64,000 nt of DNA from Halarcobacter bivalviorum (GCF_003346815.1 NZ_CP031217.1:1054001-1118000); one strand, 5' to 3'; shown: positions 19,426-28,367, counted from the stretch's first letter. The notes: generated by a model not told the origin, from the sequence alone. Numbers and translations: made by a program.

Positions 19426-19544
19426 TAATTATAGAGATTTTACAAACATATTATTTAAAGATAGTTTAAGTAAGGTAAAATTTTTTTTACTATTTAAGTT
19501 GATATTTATTTACTCTTTATTATAGTTACAAGAATAAAAAGCAT

Positions 19545-19561
19545 AACCTAAGGTTTAGGTT
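19545..19561. promoter_or_regulatory. dyad 2, AACCTAA-GGT-TTAGGTT
   Basis: Perfect 7-bp inverted repeat with a 3-base spacer, about 10 bases after a possible -10 element of the transporter operon, a position suited to repression. The 10-mer GCATAACCTA covering its left side recurs in reverse at the start of the fdh-cluster gene at 26697. Confidence 0.5.
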
Positions 19562-19640
19562 GGACATTAAAATTAAAAAATGCATGCAAATTAATTTATG
19601 ACTACATATGCTTCAAAACAATAAAAATTTTGGAGTACAA

Positions 19641-20486
19641 ATGAAGAAACTACTGTTTATTGCACTATTATGTGTAAGCTCACTTTTTGCGAAAGATTTT
19701 GCATTTACTGCAATTCCTGATCAAGACGAAACTAAATTAAAAGAGAGATTCTCTTTATTAGCTGACTATCTGTCAAAAGAGTTAGGTGTAAATGCTAAAT
19801 TTATCCCTGTTAAATCATATTCTGCATCAATTGCAGCTTTTAGAAATAATCAAGTTCAATTAGCTTGGTTTGGTGGATTATCTGGTGTTAGAGCAAGATT
19901 AATTGTTCCTAATGCAGTTGCAATTGCACAAGGTGTTGAAGATCCAAACTTCCACTCATTTTTAATTGCAAATACTTCAACTGGTTTAGAAAAATCTGAA
20001 AATGTTCCTGCAGCAATTGAAGGTAAAACTTTTACTTTTGGTTCAAAAGGTTCTACTTCTGGAAGATTAATGCCAGAATATTTTATTAGACAAGCATTTA
20101 ATAAAGCACCTGAAGATATTTTCTCAAAAGTTGGATTCTCTGGAAATCACTCTAAAACAATTGCATTAGTTCAAAGTGGAGCTTATGAAGTTGGTGCTGT
20201 TAACTATAAAGTTTGGCATAGAGAATTAAAAGAGGGTAAAATTGATACTTCAAAAGTAAAAATTATTTATCAAACTCCTGGTTATCCTGATTATCAATTC
20301 ACTGCAAGAGGTGATTTAGACGCAACTTATGGTGAAGGTTTTACTAAAAAATTACAAGAAGCATTAATTGCTATTAAAGATGAAAAAATCTTAAATGCTT
20401 TCCCTAGAAGTGGATTTATCAAAGCTTCAAATAAAGATTTTGAACCAGTATTAGAGACTGGAAGAAAAATAGGGATTATTGACTAA
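19641..20486 (+). CDS. PhnD-like periplasmic binding protein, probable selenium oxyanion importer
   Basis: 281 residues: a cleavable signal (LLFIALLCVSSLFAKD) and a PhnD/PtxB-type binding fold with FTAIPDQDE, AWFGGLSGVRAR and GSTSGRLMPEYF. The superfamily binds phosphonate, phosphite or related oxyanions; a clade found with selD is annotated as putative selenate-binding. Divergence from selD and the absence of any phosphonate-degradation gene make selenium the better guess, but the ligand is not proven. GGAG at 19632-19635 is 5 bases before ATG 19641; the in-frame ATG at 19608 has no such site and would precede the signal. Confidence 0.82.
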   Translation: MKKLLFIALLCVSSLFAKDFAFTAIPDQDETKLKERFSLLADYLSKELGVNAKFIPVKSYSASIAAFRNNQVQLAWFGGLSGVRARLIVPNAVAIAQGVEDPNFHSFLIANTSTGLEKSENVPAAIEGKTFTFGSKGSTSGRLMPEYFIRQAFNKAPEDIFSKVGFSGNHSKTIALVQSGAYEVGAVNYKVWHRELKEGKIDTSKVKIIYQTPGYPDYQFTARGDLDATYGEGFTKKLQEALIAIKDEKILNAFPRSGFIKASNKDFEPVLETGRKIGIID

Positions 20487-21147
20487 AATGGCATTTAATC
20501 TTGTTAATGAATCAATATACTATGATAGTTTTAAGGCTATTGACTCTTTAACACTAAATATTCAAAAGGGCGAAAAAGTAGCTCTTTTGGGTAAAAGTGG
20601 AAGTGGAAAATCAACACTTTTAAAAAGAATGTTTGAGTTACAAAAAGACTCTTCTTCTTATATTCCTCAAGAGTTAGGCTTAGTAAATAATCTATCAGTT
20701 TTTCACAATGTATATATTTCAAAACTTGATACAAATTCATTTTTTTATAATATTAGAAATTTTATTTATCCATGTAAAACGCAAGTAAGTGGAATTTCTA
20801 ATATTCTAAAAGAGTTATTACTTGAAGATAAGCTTTTTACAAAATCTCTAAATCTTTCTGGTGGTCAAAGACAAAGAGTTGCAATTGCAAGAGCTATGTA
20901 TGGACAAAATGAGATTTTGTTAGCTGATGAACCAGTTTCAGCTTTAGATGAATTTTTGTCAAAAAGAGTGATTGAAAAGTTAAATAGCTCTTTTGAAACA
21001 GTTGTATGTACAATGCACAATGTAGATTTAGCAATAGAAAACTTTGATAGAGTAATAGGTTTAAAAGATGGAGAGGTTTTAGTAGATAAAGCTTCATCTG
21101 CCCTTACAAGCGAAGATAGAAACAGATTATATTATGCTACAAAGTAA
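20479..21147 (+). CDS. PhnC-like ABC transporter ATPase
   Basis: 222 residues with Walker A (GKSGSGKST), a Q-loop (SSYIPQE), the ABC signature (LSGGQRQRVAIARA) and Walker B (ILLADEPVSALDE). It energises the neighbouring permease. Start choice is uncertain: TTG at 20479 overlaps the binding-protein stop and has AGGG 4 bases before it; ATG at 20488 has only a distant site. It overlaps the permease gene by 14 bases, so the three genes form one operon. Confidence 0.87.
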   Translation: MTKMAFNLVNESIYYDSFKAIDSLTLNIQKGEKVALLGKSGSGKSTLLKRMFELQKDSSSYIPQELGLVNNLSVFHNVYISKLDTNSFFYNIRNFIYPCKTQVSGISNILKELLLEDKLFTKSLNLSGGQRQRVAIARAMYGQNEILLADEPVSALDEFLSKRVIEKLNSSFETVVCTMHNVDLAIENFDRVIGLKDGEVLVDKASSALTSEDRNRLYYATK

Positions 21148-22615
21148 GAGCTTAAATGTTTCAGTTATTTTTATAGCTGTTGCACTTGTTTCATTTATTT
21201 TTGCAGATTTTTCTATCTCAACGATTGACCCTTTTATGGAGTTAAAAAACTTTTCTTTAGCCCTTTTTCAAATAGATATTTCTCAAACACCTAAGTTAAT
21301 TCCAGCACTTTTTACAACAGTTTCTATTGCTATTGTTGCTATGCTTATCTCTTCAATTTTAGGTTTTATTTTAGCTTTAGTTTTTGAAAACTTTTTTGTA
21401 CGAACTACCTTAGCTTTCACAAGAGCAATACATGAACTTTTTTGGGCTTTGATTTTTTTACAAATCTTTGGATTAAATACTTTAACAGCTCTTTTAGCAA
21501 TTATAATTCCTTATAGTGCTATTTTAGCAAAGGTTTATGCAGAGATATTGCAAGAGCATGATACTTTTCCAAAAGAGTTAAAAGGAAAAGCAAAAGCCTC
21601 TTATTATCTTTATACAAAAATCCCAGATGCTTTACCTCATTTAGTTGCTTATACTTTTTATAGATTTGAGTGTGCTTTAAGGTCAACTGCAATCTTAGGA
21701 TTTGTAGGGATTACTACTTTAGGTTATTATCTATCTTCATCTTTTATGCAAGGTTATTATAATGAGGTTTGGTTATTATTGATTATGTTTTATATCATCA
21801 TTGCAACGATTAGATGGTGGATAAATAAATATACAGTAATACCTGCAATTTTGGCTTCATTTTTTTACTTAGATGATTTTGGTAATGTAAATATGGATAA
21901 TTTTATTAGATTTATTACTAGTGATATAATTCCTCATCCTATCAAAACCGATAAACCTTTTTCAGAAGTTGTATCTTGGTTTGAAGCTATTTTTAGAGAT
22001 GAGATTTTAGTAGGGGTTTTTAATACTATTTTGTTAACTCAAATCTCACTTGTATTAACAGCTATCTTAGCTTTAATTACTTTTCCTCTTGTTTCAAAAA
22101 AATTTACTAATAAGTTTTTTAGAACTCTTTCTCATATTTTCTTAGTAGTTCTTAGGTCTACTCCTGAATATATCTTAGCCTATTTATTTTTACAAATTTT
22201 TGGACCATCTATGCTTCCAGCAGCACTTGCTCTAATGCTTCACAATGGAGCTATTATTGGATTTTTAATGGGGCAACAAACAGATGAATTAGAGTTTAGA
22301 TTAGATGTAACAAAAAAGAGAAATGAACTTTATTTATATGAGGTATTACCACGTATTTATTCTCAATTCTTAGCTTTTTTATTTTATAGATGGGAAATAA
22401 TTATGAGAGAATCAGCTATTTTAGGAATCCTTGGAGTTGCTACTTTAGGATTTTATATAGATTCTGCTATTGCTGATTTTAGACTTGATAAGATGATGTT
22501 ACTTCTAGTAGTAACTGCTTTATTAAATATCTTTATTGATTTAATCTCTAAAAAGAGTAGGGAGTATTTAAAAGTTGAAAAGAGTATTACCTCTTGTGGC
22601 TGTGATTTAAAATAG
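21134..22615 (+). CDS. fused two-domain PhnE-like ABC permease
   Basis: 493 residues with two homologous permease halves (about 40-245 and 285-480), each with a binding-protein-dependent transport fold and an ATPase-docking region (YRFECALRSTAILGFVG and YRWEIIMRESAILGILG). Each half matches a single PhnE subunit, so this is a tandem fusion giving a one-chain channel. With the upstream binding protein and ATPase it should import a small oxyanion, probably selenate or selenite by context. The protein ends in a Cys pair (TSCGCDLK) whose role is unknown. Confidence 0.85.
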   Translation: MLQSKSLNVSVIFIAVALVSFIFADFSISTIDPFMELKNFSLALFQIDISQTPKLIPALFTTVSIAIVAMLISSILGFILALVFENFFVRTTLAFTRAIHELFWALIFLQIFGLNTLTALLAIIIPYSAILAKVYAEILQEHDTFPKELKGKAKASYYLYTKIPDALPHLVAYTFYRFECALRSTAILGFVGITTLGYYLSSSFMQGYYNEVWLLLIMFYIIIATIRWWINKYTVIPAILASFFYLDDFGNVNMDNFIRFITSDIIPHPIKTDKPFSEVVSWFEAIFRDEILVGVFNTILLTQISLVLTAILALITFPLVSKKFTNKFFRTLSHIFLVVLRSTPEYILAYLFLQIFGPSMLPAALALMLHNGAIIGFLMGQQTDELEFRLDVTKKRNELYLYEVLPRIYSQFLAFLFYRWEIIMRESAILGILGVATLGFYIDSAIADFRLDKMMLLLVVTALLNIFIDLISKKSREYLKVEKSITSCGCDLK

Positions 22616-22635
22616 AAGAAAACTTCTATTTTAAA
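22606..22635. terminator. bidirectional terminator between transporter and sensor operons
   Basis: 13-bp stem TTTAAAATAGAAG (22606-22618) with CTTCTATTTTAAA (22623-22635) and an AAAA loop. It overlaps the stop codons of both convergent genes and so ends both operons. Confidence 0.75.
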
Positions 22636-23125
22636 TAATTATTTCATCTAAGTTAGTATCTCTAACTTTCTCTATTTTAAATGTTGCATTTGCAACTTTT
22701 CTTGGAGTATCTTCTTTATATTTTTCAATCACTTCTTTTAAGATTTTTAATTCATCTTTAGAGAAAAAAGATTTATCAAATTCCTCTTCCATTTTTAAAA
22801 AATTTAACTCTATAAAACTATCTTTTGTAAGAATTTCAATATCTAAATAATCAAGTAGTTCTTGAATAATATATAATCTTTCATCCTCTTCATCTAAATC
22901 TACACCATTTGCAATTATGTCAAAAATCTCACTTAAAACTACTGGCTCAGGATTTCTTTTATTTTTTATATAAGTCTCATTAAATATTTTTTCACCAGTT
23001 TTCTCTTGGTATAAATAATCACATAAAAAAAGTAAAATAGCTACTTTTCTATCACTTAAATGTTTTACATCATTTTCAAGCATAAGCAAAATAGCATTTG
23101 CAATCTTTGTTATATCAATTTTCAA
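22631..23125 (-). CDS. Panacea/SocA-like (DUF4065-type) domain protein
   Basis: 164 residues, soluble and acidic. The stretch LLFLCDYLYQEKTGEKIFNE with PEPV further on resembles the Panacea/SocA-like fold (leucine-rich DYL helix, G-x-x-I, then PxPV). That family includes antitoxins and proteolytic adaptors. No toxin is adjacent: the gene is the last of a four-gene sensory operon, 9 bases after the response regulator. Start is TTG at 23125 with AGGA 5 bases before it. Function here is unknown; the domain call is by eye. Confidence 0.55.
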   Translation of the reverse strand: MKIDITKIANAILLMLENDVKHLSDRKVAILLFLCDYLYQEKTGEKIFNETYIKNKRNPEPVVLSEIFDIIANGVDLDEEDERLYIIQELLDYLDIEILTKDSFIELNFLKMEEEFDKSFFSKDELKILKEVIEKYKEDTPRKVANATFKIEKVRDTNLDEIII

Positions 23126-23134
23126 TTTCTTCCT

Positions 23135-23800
23135 TTAAATTAAGTCTAATGCTTTTTCATTAAATCTATAAGTTTTGTGTGCAACTTTTACAAGTATCTC
23201 TTTAGAAGCTAAATCTTTAAAAAGTTTAATCAATGTCGGTTTAGAAATAGAGATTTCACTCATAATCTCACTATAAGAAGCGTGAAGAAGGTTCTCATCA
23301 TCTAAATTTCCAATAATATATTTTACAACTTCAACTTGTTTACTATCTGTAATAGCTGAGATGGTTTTAATAATATTTGAGTTTTTTTCTATTTGTTCTG
23401 ATTGAATAATAGGAAATAAAACATCATGTAAAGTATTAAGTAACTCTTTTATATTAATAGGTTTTACAATATAATTTTCTACTTTTAATTTAATAGCATC
23501 TAAAAGATATTTTGTATCTGTATGTGCAGTTGTTAAAATAGCTGGAATATTTAAATGTTCACTATCTTTTAGGTTTCTTAAAAAGTCAATTCCATTTTCA
23601 TTTTCAAGTAAAATATCTGAAATAATAACATCAACTTTTTTAGTTTTTAATATCTCTAAAGCTTCCTTTGAAGTATTTACAGCATACACCTTTGCAACAA
23701 AATCATCTAAAATATCTTTAGTGTGTGTTAATAATGATTTATCATCTTCTAAATAAAGAATATTAAATCTATTTAAAATGTTTAGATTTCTTTCTGACAT
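23135..23800 (-). CDS. response regulator with C-terminal winged helix
   Basis: 221 residues. The receiver domain has LYLEDDKS, VIISDILLEN with the phospho-acceptor Asp, and IVKPI. A short linker leads to a C-terminal helix-turn-helix (SISKPTLIKLFKDLASKEIL) of winged-helix type, unlike the OmpR or NarL classes. It overlaps the kinase stop by one base (TAATG), so it is the partner of that kinase. Likely targets are the divergent formate dehydrogenase cluster and its own promoter, by position. Confidence 0.86.
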   Translation of the reverse strand: MSERNLNILNRFNILYLEDDKSLLTHTKDILDDFVAKVYAVNTSKEALEILKTKKVDVIISDILLENENGIDFLRNLKDSEHLNIPAILTTAHTDTKYLLDAIKLKVENYIVKPINIKELLNTLHDVLFPIIQSEQIEKNSNIIKTISAITDSKQVEVVKYIIGNLDDENLLHASYSEIMSEISISKPTLIKLFKDLASKEILVKVAHKTYRFNEKALDLI

Positions 23801-25392
23801 TAGTCTATTCCTTCTATATTTTTATCTAAAGGTATATCTATAATAAATAGTGCCCCATGTTCTAAATTGTAACCATCTATTTTATTAAAAACATTCTTAC
23901 ACTTTATATTTCCATTCATATGTCTTTCAATAATTTGCTTTGACATATAAAGTCCAATACCAGTTCCAGCACTTTTATATTTAGTAGTATAATAAGGCTC
24001 AAAAATTTGAGGAAGAATTGTTTCATCAATTCCTCCTCCATTATCATAAATATTGATTCTAGCATTGTTATTATGCTCTTTTATTACAATTTTAATAAAT
24101 CTCTCTTTTTCTTTATTTTTTAAAGCATCTTTTGAGTTTGAGATTATATTTAAAATTACATGAGATAACTCATTATAAAAACCATAAATTTGTAAATCTT
24201 TTTCAACAATAAGTCTAAGATTTATACTCTCTTTTTCCAAAATATATTTTGAAAGTTCAATAGAGTGTTTAACACAATCTTTTACACCAAAATTAGATTT
24301 ATCTTTATTTGGGCTAAAAAAGTTTTGAAAATCTTCTAAAGTATTTGACATATTTTCAGCTAATAAAATAGCATCATTTGTTTTTTGTTCTACAAACTCA
24401 AATGAGAGTTTACCAAGTTCCATTTTAGTTTGAAAAGATTGAATAATCATCATAAGAGAACCAAGAGGTTGTCTCCATTGATGAGCTATATTTCCTAGCA
24501 TTTCTCCTAAAGAGGCAAGTTTAGATTGCTGGAACATAATTAAATCTTTTTTTCTTGAGTTTGCAACTTCTTTTTGAATCTTAATTTCAAGATAATCATT
24601 AAGCTCTTGTAACTCTTTTGTTTTTTCATCAACAGCATCTTCTAGTCTAAAGTGAAGTTTTCTAAAGTTATTGATTAATAGAATTGATAAAATAATAGAA
24701 AATAAAAATACAAAAACAATTGAGATATTTAAAATTGTAGTTAAGGTACTAAAAGTTTTTAATGTCTCTCTTCTTTCACTAATTGCTAGATTTAAGTCAT
24801 AGTTTGAAAGATTTGTAATATAAATATTTATAGAGTTGATTTCAAAATAGATTTCATTTATCAAAGAAGAAGTCTCTTCTACTTTTCCATCTTCAAGAAG
24901 TTTTACAGCTCTTTGTATCTTTCTATGAAGCTCTAAAATTTTATTATCAATATTTGAGATAATGCTCTCTTGTAAAATTTGACTTGTAGAGTGATAAGTT
25001 ACTCCAAATAGTTCATTTATCTTTCTTGTTACATATGACTTTTCAAAATTTGCATCTTTTGAAGTTTTTAGATAACTATTCCAGTTTTTATTGATTAGCT
25101 GTTGACCTAAAAAGATTATCTCTTTTGATTGTTTTATCGTGATATTGTTTTTTTGTATATCATAAAGAGTATCATAAATATTAATTTTGTATGTATCTTT
25201 TATCTTTTCTAATTTGATAATAGGTTTAGTTCTTTTCTCAAAAAGAATATCAAAGTCATTTTTTAAAGTATAAATTGAAATTTGAGAAAGAATAATTATA
25301 GAAACCATTCCTCCTGTAATAATAAAAATTAAAATAGAAGTTTTATAAGAGAAAGGCAACTCTTCAAAATAAGACCAAATTTTCTTAATCAT
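23800..25392 (-). CDS. membrane sensor histidine kinase
   Basis: 530 residues. Transmembrane helices at about 18-40 and 215-243 flank a helical periplasmic domain. A coiled coil follows, then the H-box AHQWRQPLGSL with the phospho-acceptor His, and a HATPase domain with an N-box (ILNIISNSKDAL), G1 (YDNGGGID) and G2 (GTGIGLYM). The periplasmic domain has no ligand-binding fold I recognise, so sensing may depend on the binding protein encoded just upstream, which overlaps this gene by 8 bases. Confidence 0.92.
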   Translation of the reverse strand: MIKKIWSYFEELPFSYKTSILIFIITGGMVSIIILSQISIYTLKNDFDILFEKRTKPIIKLEKIKDTYKINIYDTLYDIQKNNITIKQSKEIIFLGQQLINKNWNSYLKTSKDANFEKSYVTRKINELFGVTYHSTSQILQESIISNIDNKILELHRKIQRAVKLLEDGKVEETSSLINEIYFEINSINIYITNLSNYDLNLAISERRETLKTFSTLTTILNISIVFVFLFSIILSILLINNFRKLHFRLEDAVDEKTKELQELNDYLEIKIQKEVANSRKKDLIMFQQSKLASLGEMLGNIAHQWRQPLGSLMMIIQSFQTKMELGKLSFEFVEQKTNDAILLAENMSNTLEDFQNFFSPNKDKSNFGVKDCVKHSIELSKYILEKESINLRLIVEKDLQIYGFYNELSHVILNIISNSKDALKNKEKERFIKIVIKEHNNNARINIYDNGGGIDETILPQIFEPYYTTKYKSAGTGIGLYMSKQIIERHMNGNIKCKNVFNKIDGYNLEHGALFIIDIPLDKNIEGID

Positions 25393-26530
25393 ATTCTATC
25401 TCTTTAAAATTTTTATTTTCATATTCATATAAATATACTCTATTTAAAAGTTGTTTATTTTTATACTCTATTTTTATTCCTTGTAAAATATCACTTGGAA
25501 GATTTTTAATAGCTTCAAGGAATTTTTCTTGAGTAATATTTCCCTCTATTTTTCTAATTGCTTCAACTGTTGTTTTTGCTGCAAGAAAAGATTCTAAAGA
25601 GATAAAACCTAAAGGCTCATTTGGAAAATATTTTTTCATAATATTTCTATATTCTGCAACTATTCTAATGGTATTATCATAATATGCAGGTACAACTTGA
25701 GAGAAAATAATATTTGAAGTATCCTCTCCTAACTCATTTACCATCTCATTTGCATCTCCAAAAGAGATATTACAAAAAATCACATCTTTGAAATTAGGGT
25801 CTTCTTTTGCTTTTTTTATAAAATGAGTATTTGCTTCGTATGCACCAATCATAATAATAGCTTCAGGATTATGTGATTTTATCTCTAAAAAAGCATGTCT
25901 TATAGAAAGTGTATTTCTTTTATACATTCCTTCCCCTTGAATAGATAAATTCTTTTTTCTAAGAGATTTGATTAAAGAGACATAACCTTCTTCTCCAAAA
26001 GTGTCATTTTGATAAAAAACTGCAAATTTTTTAATTCCTTTTTTTTCATTCAAATAGTTTACAAGTTTATCTATCTCTTCTTGATATGAACTTCTAAAGT
26101 TAATAAAAGTAGAGAGTTTTTCATTTCTTAAAAATGAAGCACCTGTAAAAGGAGCAATAAAAGGAATCTCTAATTTTGTTAGTTCAGGTAGAATATTTTT
26201 AACAGTAGGTGTACCAACTAAACCAAAAAGAGCAAACAATCTATTTTGTTCTACAAGTTTTATTAAATTCTCTTTTGTAAGTTCTGGCTCATATTTATCA
26301 TCATACCAAAGAAGCTTAATGTTTTTTCCATCAGGAAGTAACCCAACCTCATTTGCATAAGAAAAATATGCATTTGCTCCCACATAGACATTATGCCCCA
26401 TAGCTTTCATAATACCTGTTTTAGGTAGAGATGTTCCAAGATACAAAGTATCTTCATTAAAATTATTTTGATTTAACTTTACATAGCTTAAAAAAAAGAC
26501 TAAAATAAAGATTAAAATATATTTTATCAA
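25385..26530 (-). CDS. Peripla_BP_6-type substrate-binding protein, probable co-sensor of the kinase
   Basis: 381 residues: an N-terminal signal or anchor (ILIFILVFFLSYV), then a type I periplasmic binding fold similar to branched-chain amino-acid receptors (TSLPKTGIMKAMG, PFIAPFTGASFLR, AVFYQNDTFGEEGY). There is no permease or ATPase nearby. The gene opens an operon with a histidine kinase and a response regulator, so it more likely presents a ligand to the kinase than feeds a transporter. The ligand is unknown; small carboxylates or amides are typical for the fold. Confidence 0.83.
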   Translation of the reverse strand: MIKYILIFILVFFLSYVKLNQNNFNEDTLYLGTSLPKTGIMKAMGHNVYVGANAYFSYANEVGLLPDGKNIKLLWYDDKYEPELTKENLIKLVEQNRLFALFGLVGTPTVKNILPELTKLEIPFIAPFTGASFLRNEKLSTFINFRSSYQEEIDKLVNYLNEKKGIKKFAVFYQNDTFGEEGYVSLIKSLRKKNLSIQGEGMYKRNTLSIRHAFLEIKSHNPEAIIMIGAYEANTHFIKKAKEDPNFKDVIFCNISFGDANEMVNELGEDTSNIIFSQVVPAYYDNTIRIVAEYRNIMKKYFPNEPLGFISLESFLAAKTTVEAIRKIEGNITQEKFLEAIKNLPSDILQGIKIEYKNKQLLNRVYLYEYENKNFKEIEYD

Positions 26531-26575
26531 TTAAAATCCTATAATAATTTAAGTTTAGAAAATAAAAGTTAAACT

Positions 26576-26700
26576 TTTTTTACCAAAAAGTAACAGATTC
26601 CTAACAAGTGGTAAACAAAATTTAACTTTTTAAGTTTCAATTAAGTTTATACCTTATAAAATAAAGTAAAATATTTTTTACCAAAAGGCATAGGTTATGC
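26576..26700. promoter_or_regulatory. divergent control region upstream of the formate dehydrogenase cluster
   Basis: TTTTTTACCAAAA occurs twice in the same orientation (26576-26588 and 26674-26686, 98 bases apart). A dyad GCATA-GGT-TATGC (26688-26700) covers the ATG of the first cluster gene. The repeats are candidate binding sites for the adjacent response regulator; the dyad is related to the selD-transporter motif. Both are inferences. Confidence 0.4.
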
Positions 26701-28367
26701 AGGAATTTATATATTATAACAAAGATGGAATAGATTTTCCATTACCTGAAACTATTTTTGTAACTCAAACACTTACAGATATCCCACACAATGAATATAT
26801 TGTTTCAAATGCAAAAGCTGCAAATGCAGAGTTAATTGCTGATGAAATCGACTTTTATATTAAAAATAGCCAAGACTCTTTAGCTGATAAAATTAAAAAT
26901 GTAGAAAAACTTTATGAAATCAATGCAACAAAATTTGATAATGCAAAAGATATGTTTTTTAAAGAAGAGATTTCAAATAGCGTTTTATTAGTTTGTGAAA
27001 ATGAACAAAAAAGTGAAGTTTTAAAAGCAATGGTTCCAGATGAATTTGATCTTTTTCATATCACAGCAGATATTATTAAAGATTTAGAAGGAAAAATTGG
27101 AAACTTAACAGTTACTATTGAAGATGGCGAAGAAGATGTTCAATTAAATGTTAGCCAAATTATTTGGTATAACAAAAAAGATATTGCCTGTAAATTCTCT
27201 GGAATTTTTGATCCAACTGAAATAGAATTAAATGATGTTTTAGCACAAGTTAGAATAAATATAACTAATTATGAATATAGAAAAGTTATTGCTTATGATT
27301 CTTCTATTTGTCAATACCATGAAAGAAGAGAAGAAGTTTGTGGAAGATGTGAGGCTGTGTGTCCTACAAATGCAATTACTAAAATTGACTCTTCAAAACA
27401 TTTAGAGTTCTCTCATGTAGATTGTACAAATTGTGGAGAGTGTTTCTCTGTATGTCCTTCGGGTTCTTTAGAATATACACCTCAAGGGAAAGAATCAATA
27501 TATTATACAAGTGATTTTTATAAAGATATACACCCTTTAATTATTCCTTCAAAAATGGATATTAAAAACCTTAATGTTTCAACTAAAGAAAAAGTTCTTC
27601 CTTTTGTTTTAGATACTTCACTATTCTTAGATGAAAGCTCATTACTTACAATTGTTCAAATGTCAGGTTCTCAAGTTGTAATTTACAACAGTGATTTTTC
27701 AGATTCAGTTACAAACTCTATTCAAATAATAAATGATATTTATCAAGCTAAATTCCAAAAAGATGCAATTTTAATTGCAAAAGATGAAGAGGAATTAAAG
27801 CTAAGATTAGAAGAGGTATCTTTTGTAGAGAACTCATATGTAAACTATAACCAACAAGGACAAAGAAAAAGAGAGATTTTTTCTAGTAGATTAGAGAAAC
27901 TTGTTGGTGATAATGATTTTGGAACAGTTAAAACTGGTGAATTTGTTCATTATGGAAAAGTAAAAGTAAATGAAGCTACTTGTACTTTATGTTTATCTTG
28001 TGTTGGAGCATGTAATGTTTCTGCTTTAACAGCAAATGCTGAAGATAATACATTAAGATTAAATGCTTCAATCTGTACAGCTTGTGGATATTGTGAAGCT
28101 TCATGTCCAGAAGCAGATTGTTTAACAATCGAAAGAGATGTAATTGAATTAAAACCTACTTGGTTTAAAGAAGAAATCTTAGCAAAAGATACTCTTTTTG
28201 CCTGTGTTGAGTGTGGTAAAGAGTTTGCTACTACAAAAGCAGTTGAAAAGATAGCTAATATGATGGGACCAATCTTTGCTTCAAACCCTACAAAACAAAG
28301 AACTCTATATTGCTGTGAAGATTGTAAAGCAAAATTAATGATTAAACAAGGATTATTAGATGCATAG
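26697..28367 (+). CDS. poly-[4Fe-4S] protein of the formate dehydrogenase cluster
   Basis: 556 residues. The first 180 or so have no motif I recognise. Then come ferredoxin-type groups: C215-x2-C218-x3-C222 (with C205 nearby), C243-x2-C246-x2-C249-x3-C253, C429-x2-C432-x2-C435-x3-C439 and C460-x2-C463-x2-C466-x3-C470. A C-terminal C503-x2-C506 and C539/C540/C543 group could bind zinc or iron. No signal peptide is seen, so it is cytoplasmic and not a subunit of the periplasmic enzyme. It may carry electrons or assist assembly. AAGG lies 8 bases before the ATG. The TorD-like gene overlaps its end by 8 bases. Confidence 0.8.
   Translation: MQEFIYYNKDGIDFPLPETIFVTQTLTDIPHNEYIVSNAKAANAELIADEIDFYIKNSQDSLADKIKNVEKLYEINATKFDNAKDMFFKEEISNSVLLVCENEQKSEVLKAMVPDEFDLFHITADIIKDLEGKIGNLTVTIEDGEEDVQLNVSQIIWYNKKDIACKFSGIFDPTEIELNDVLAQVRINITNYEYRKVIAYDSSICQYHERREEVCGRCEAVCPTNAITKIDSSKHLEFSHVDCTNCGECFSVCPSGSLEYTPQGKESIYYTSDFYKDIHPLIIPSKMDIKNLNVSTKEKVLPFVLDTSLFLDESSLLTIVQMSGSQVVIYNSDFSDSVTNSIQIINDIYQAKFQKDAILIAKDEEELKLRLEEVSFVENSYVNYNQQGQRKREIFSSRLEKLVGDNDFGTVKTGEFVHYGKVKVNEATCTLCLSCVGACNVSALTANAEDNTLRLNASICTACGYCEASCPEADCLTIERDVIELKPTWFKEEILAKDTLFACVECGKEFATTKAVEKIANMMGPIFASNPTKQRTLYCCEDCKAKLMIKQGLLDA

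Larger units (their letters stand above)
19332..19640. promoter_or_regulatory. selD / ABC transporter divergent regulatory region
   Basis: A 309-base AT-rich gap with no credible gene. On the minus strand TATTATACC (about 19358-19366) could be the selD -10 region. On the plus strand TATTATAG near 19528 could be the transporter -10. Two dyads with the same half-site are listed separately, one of them at the predicted transporter start point. Confidence 0.45.

Noticed and set aside
22631-23800. A toxin-antitoxin pair made of the Panacea-like protein and its neighbour
   Set aside because: The neighbour is a complete response regulator, not a toxin, and the operon is sensory.
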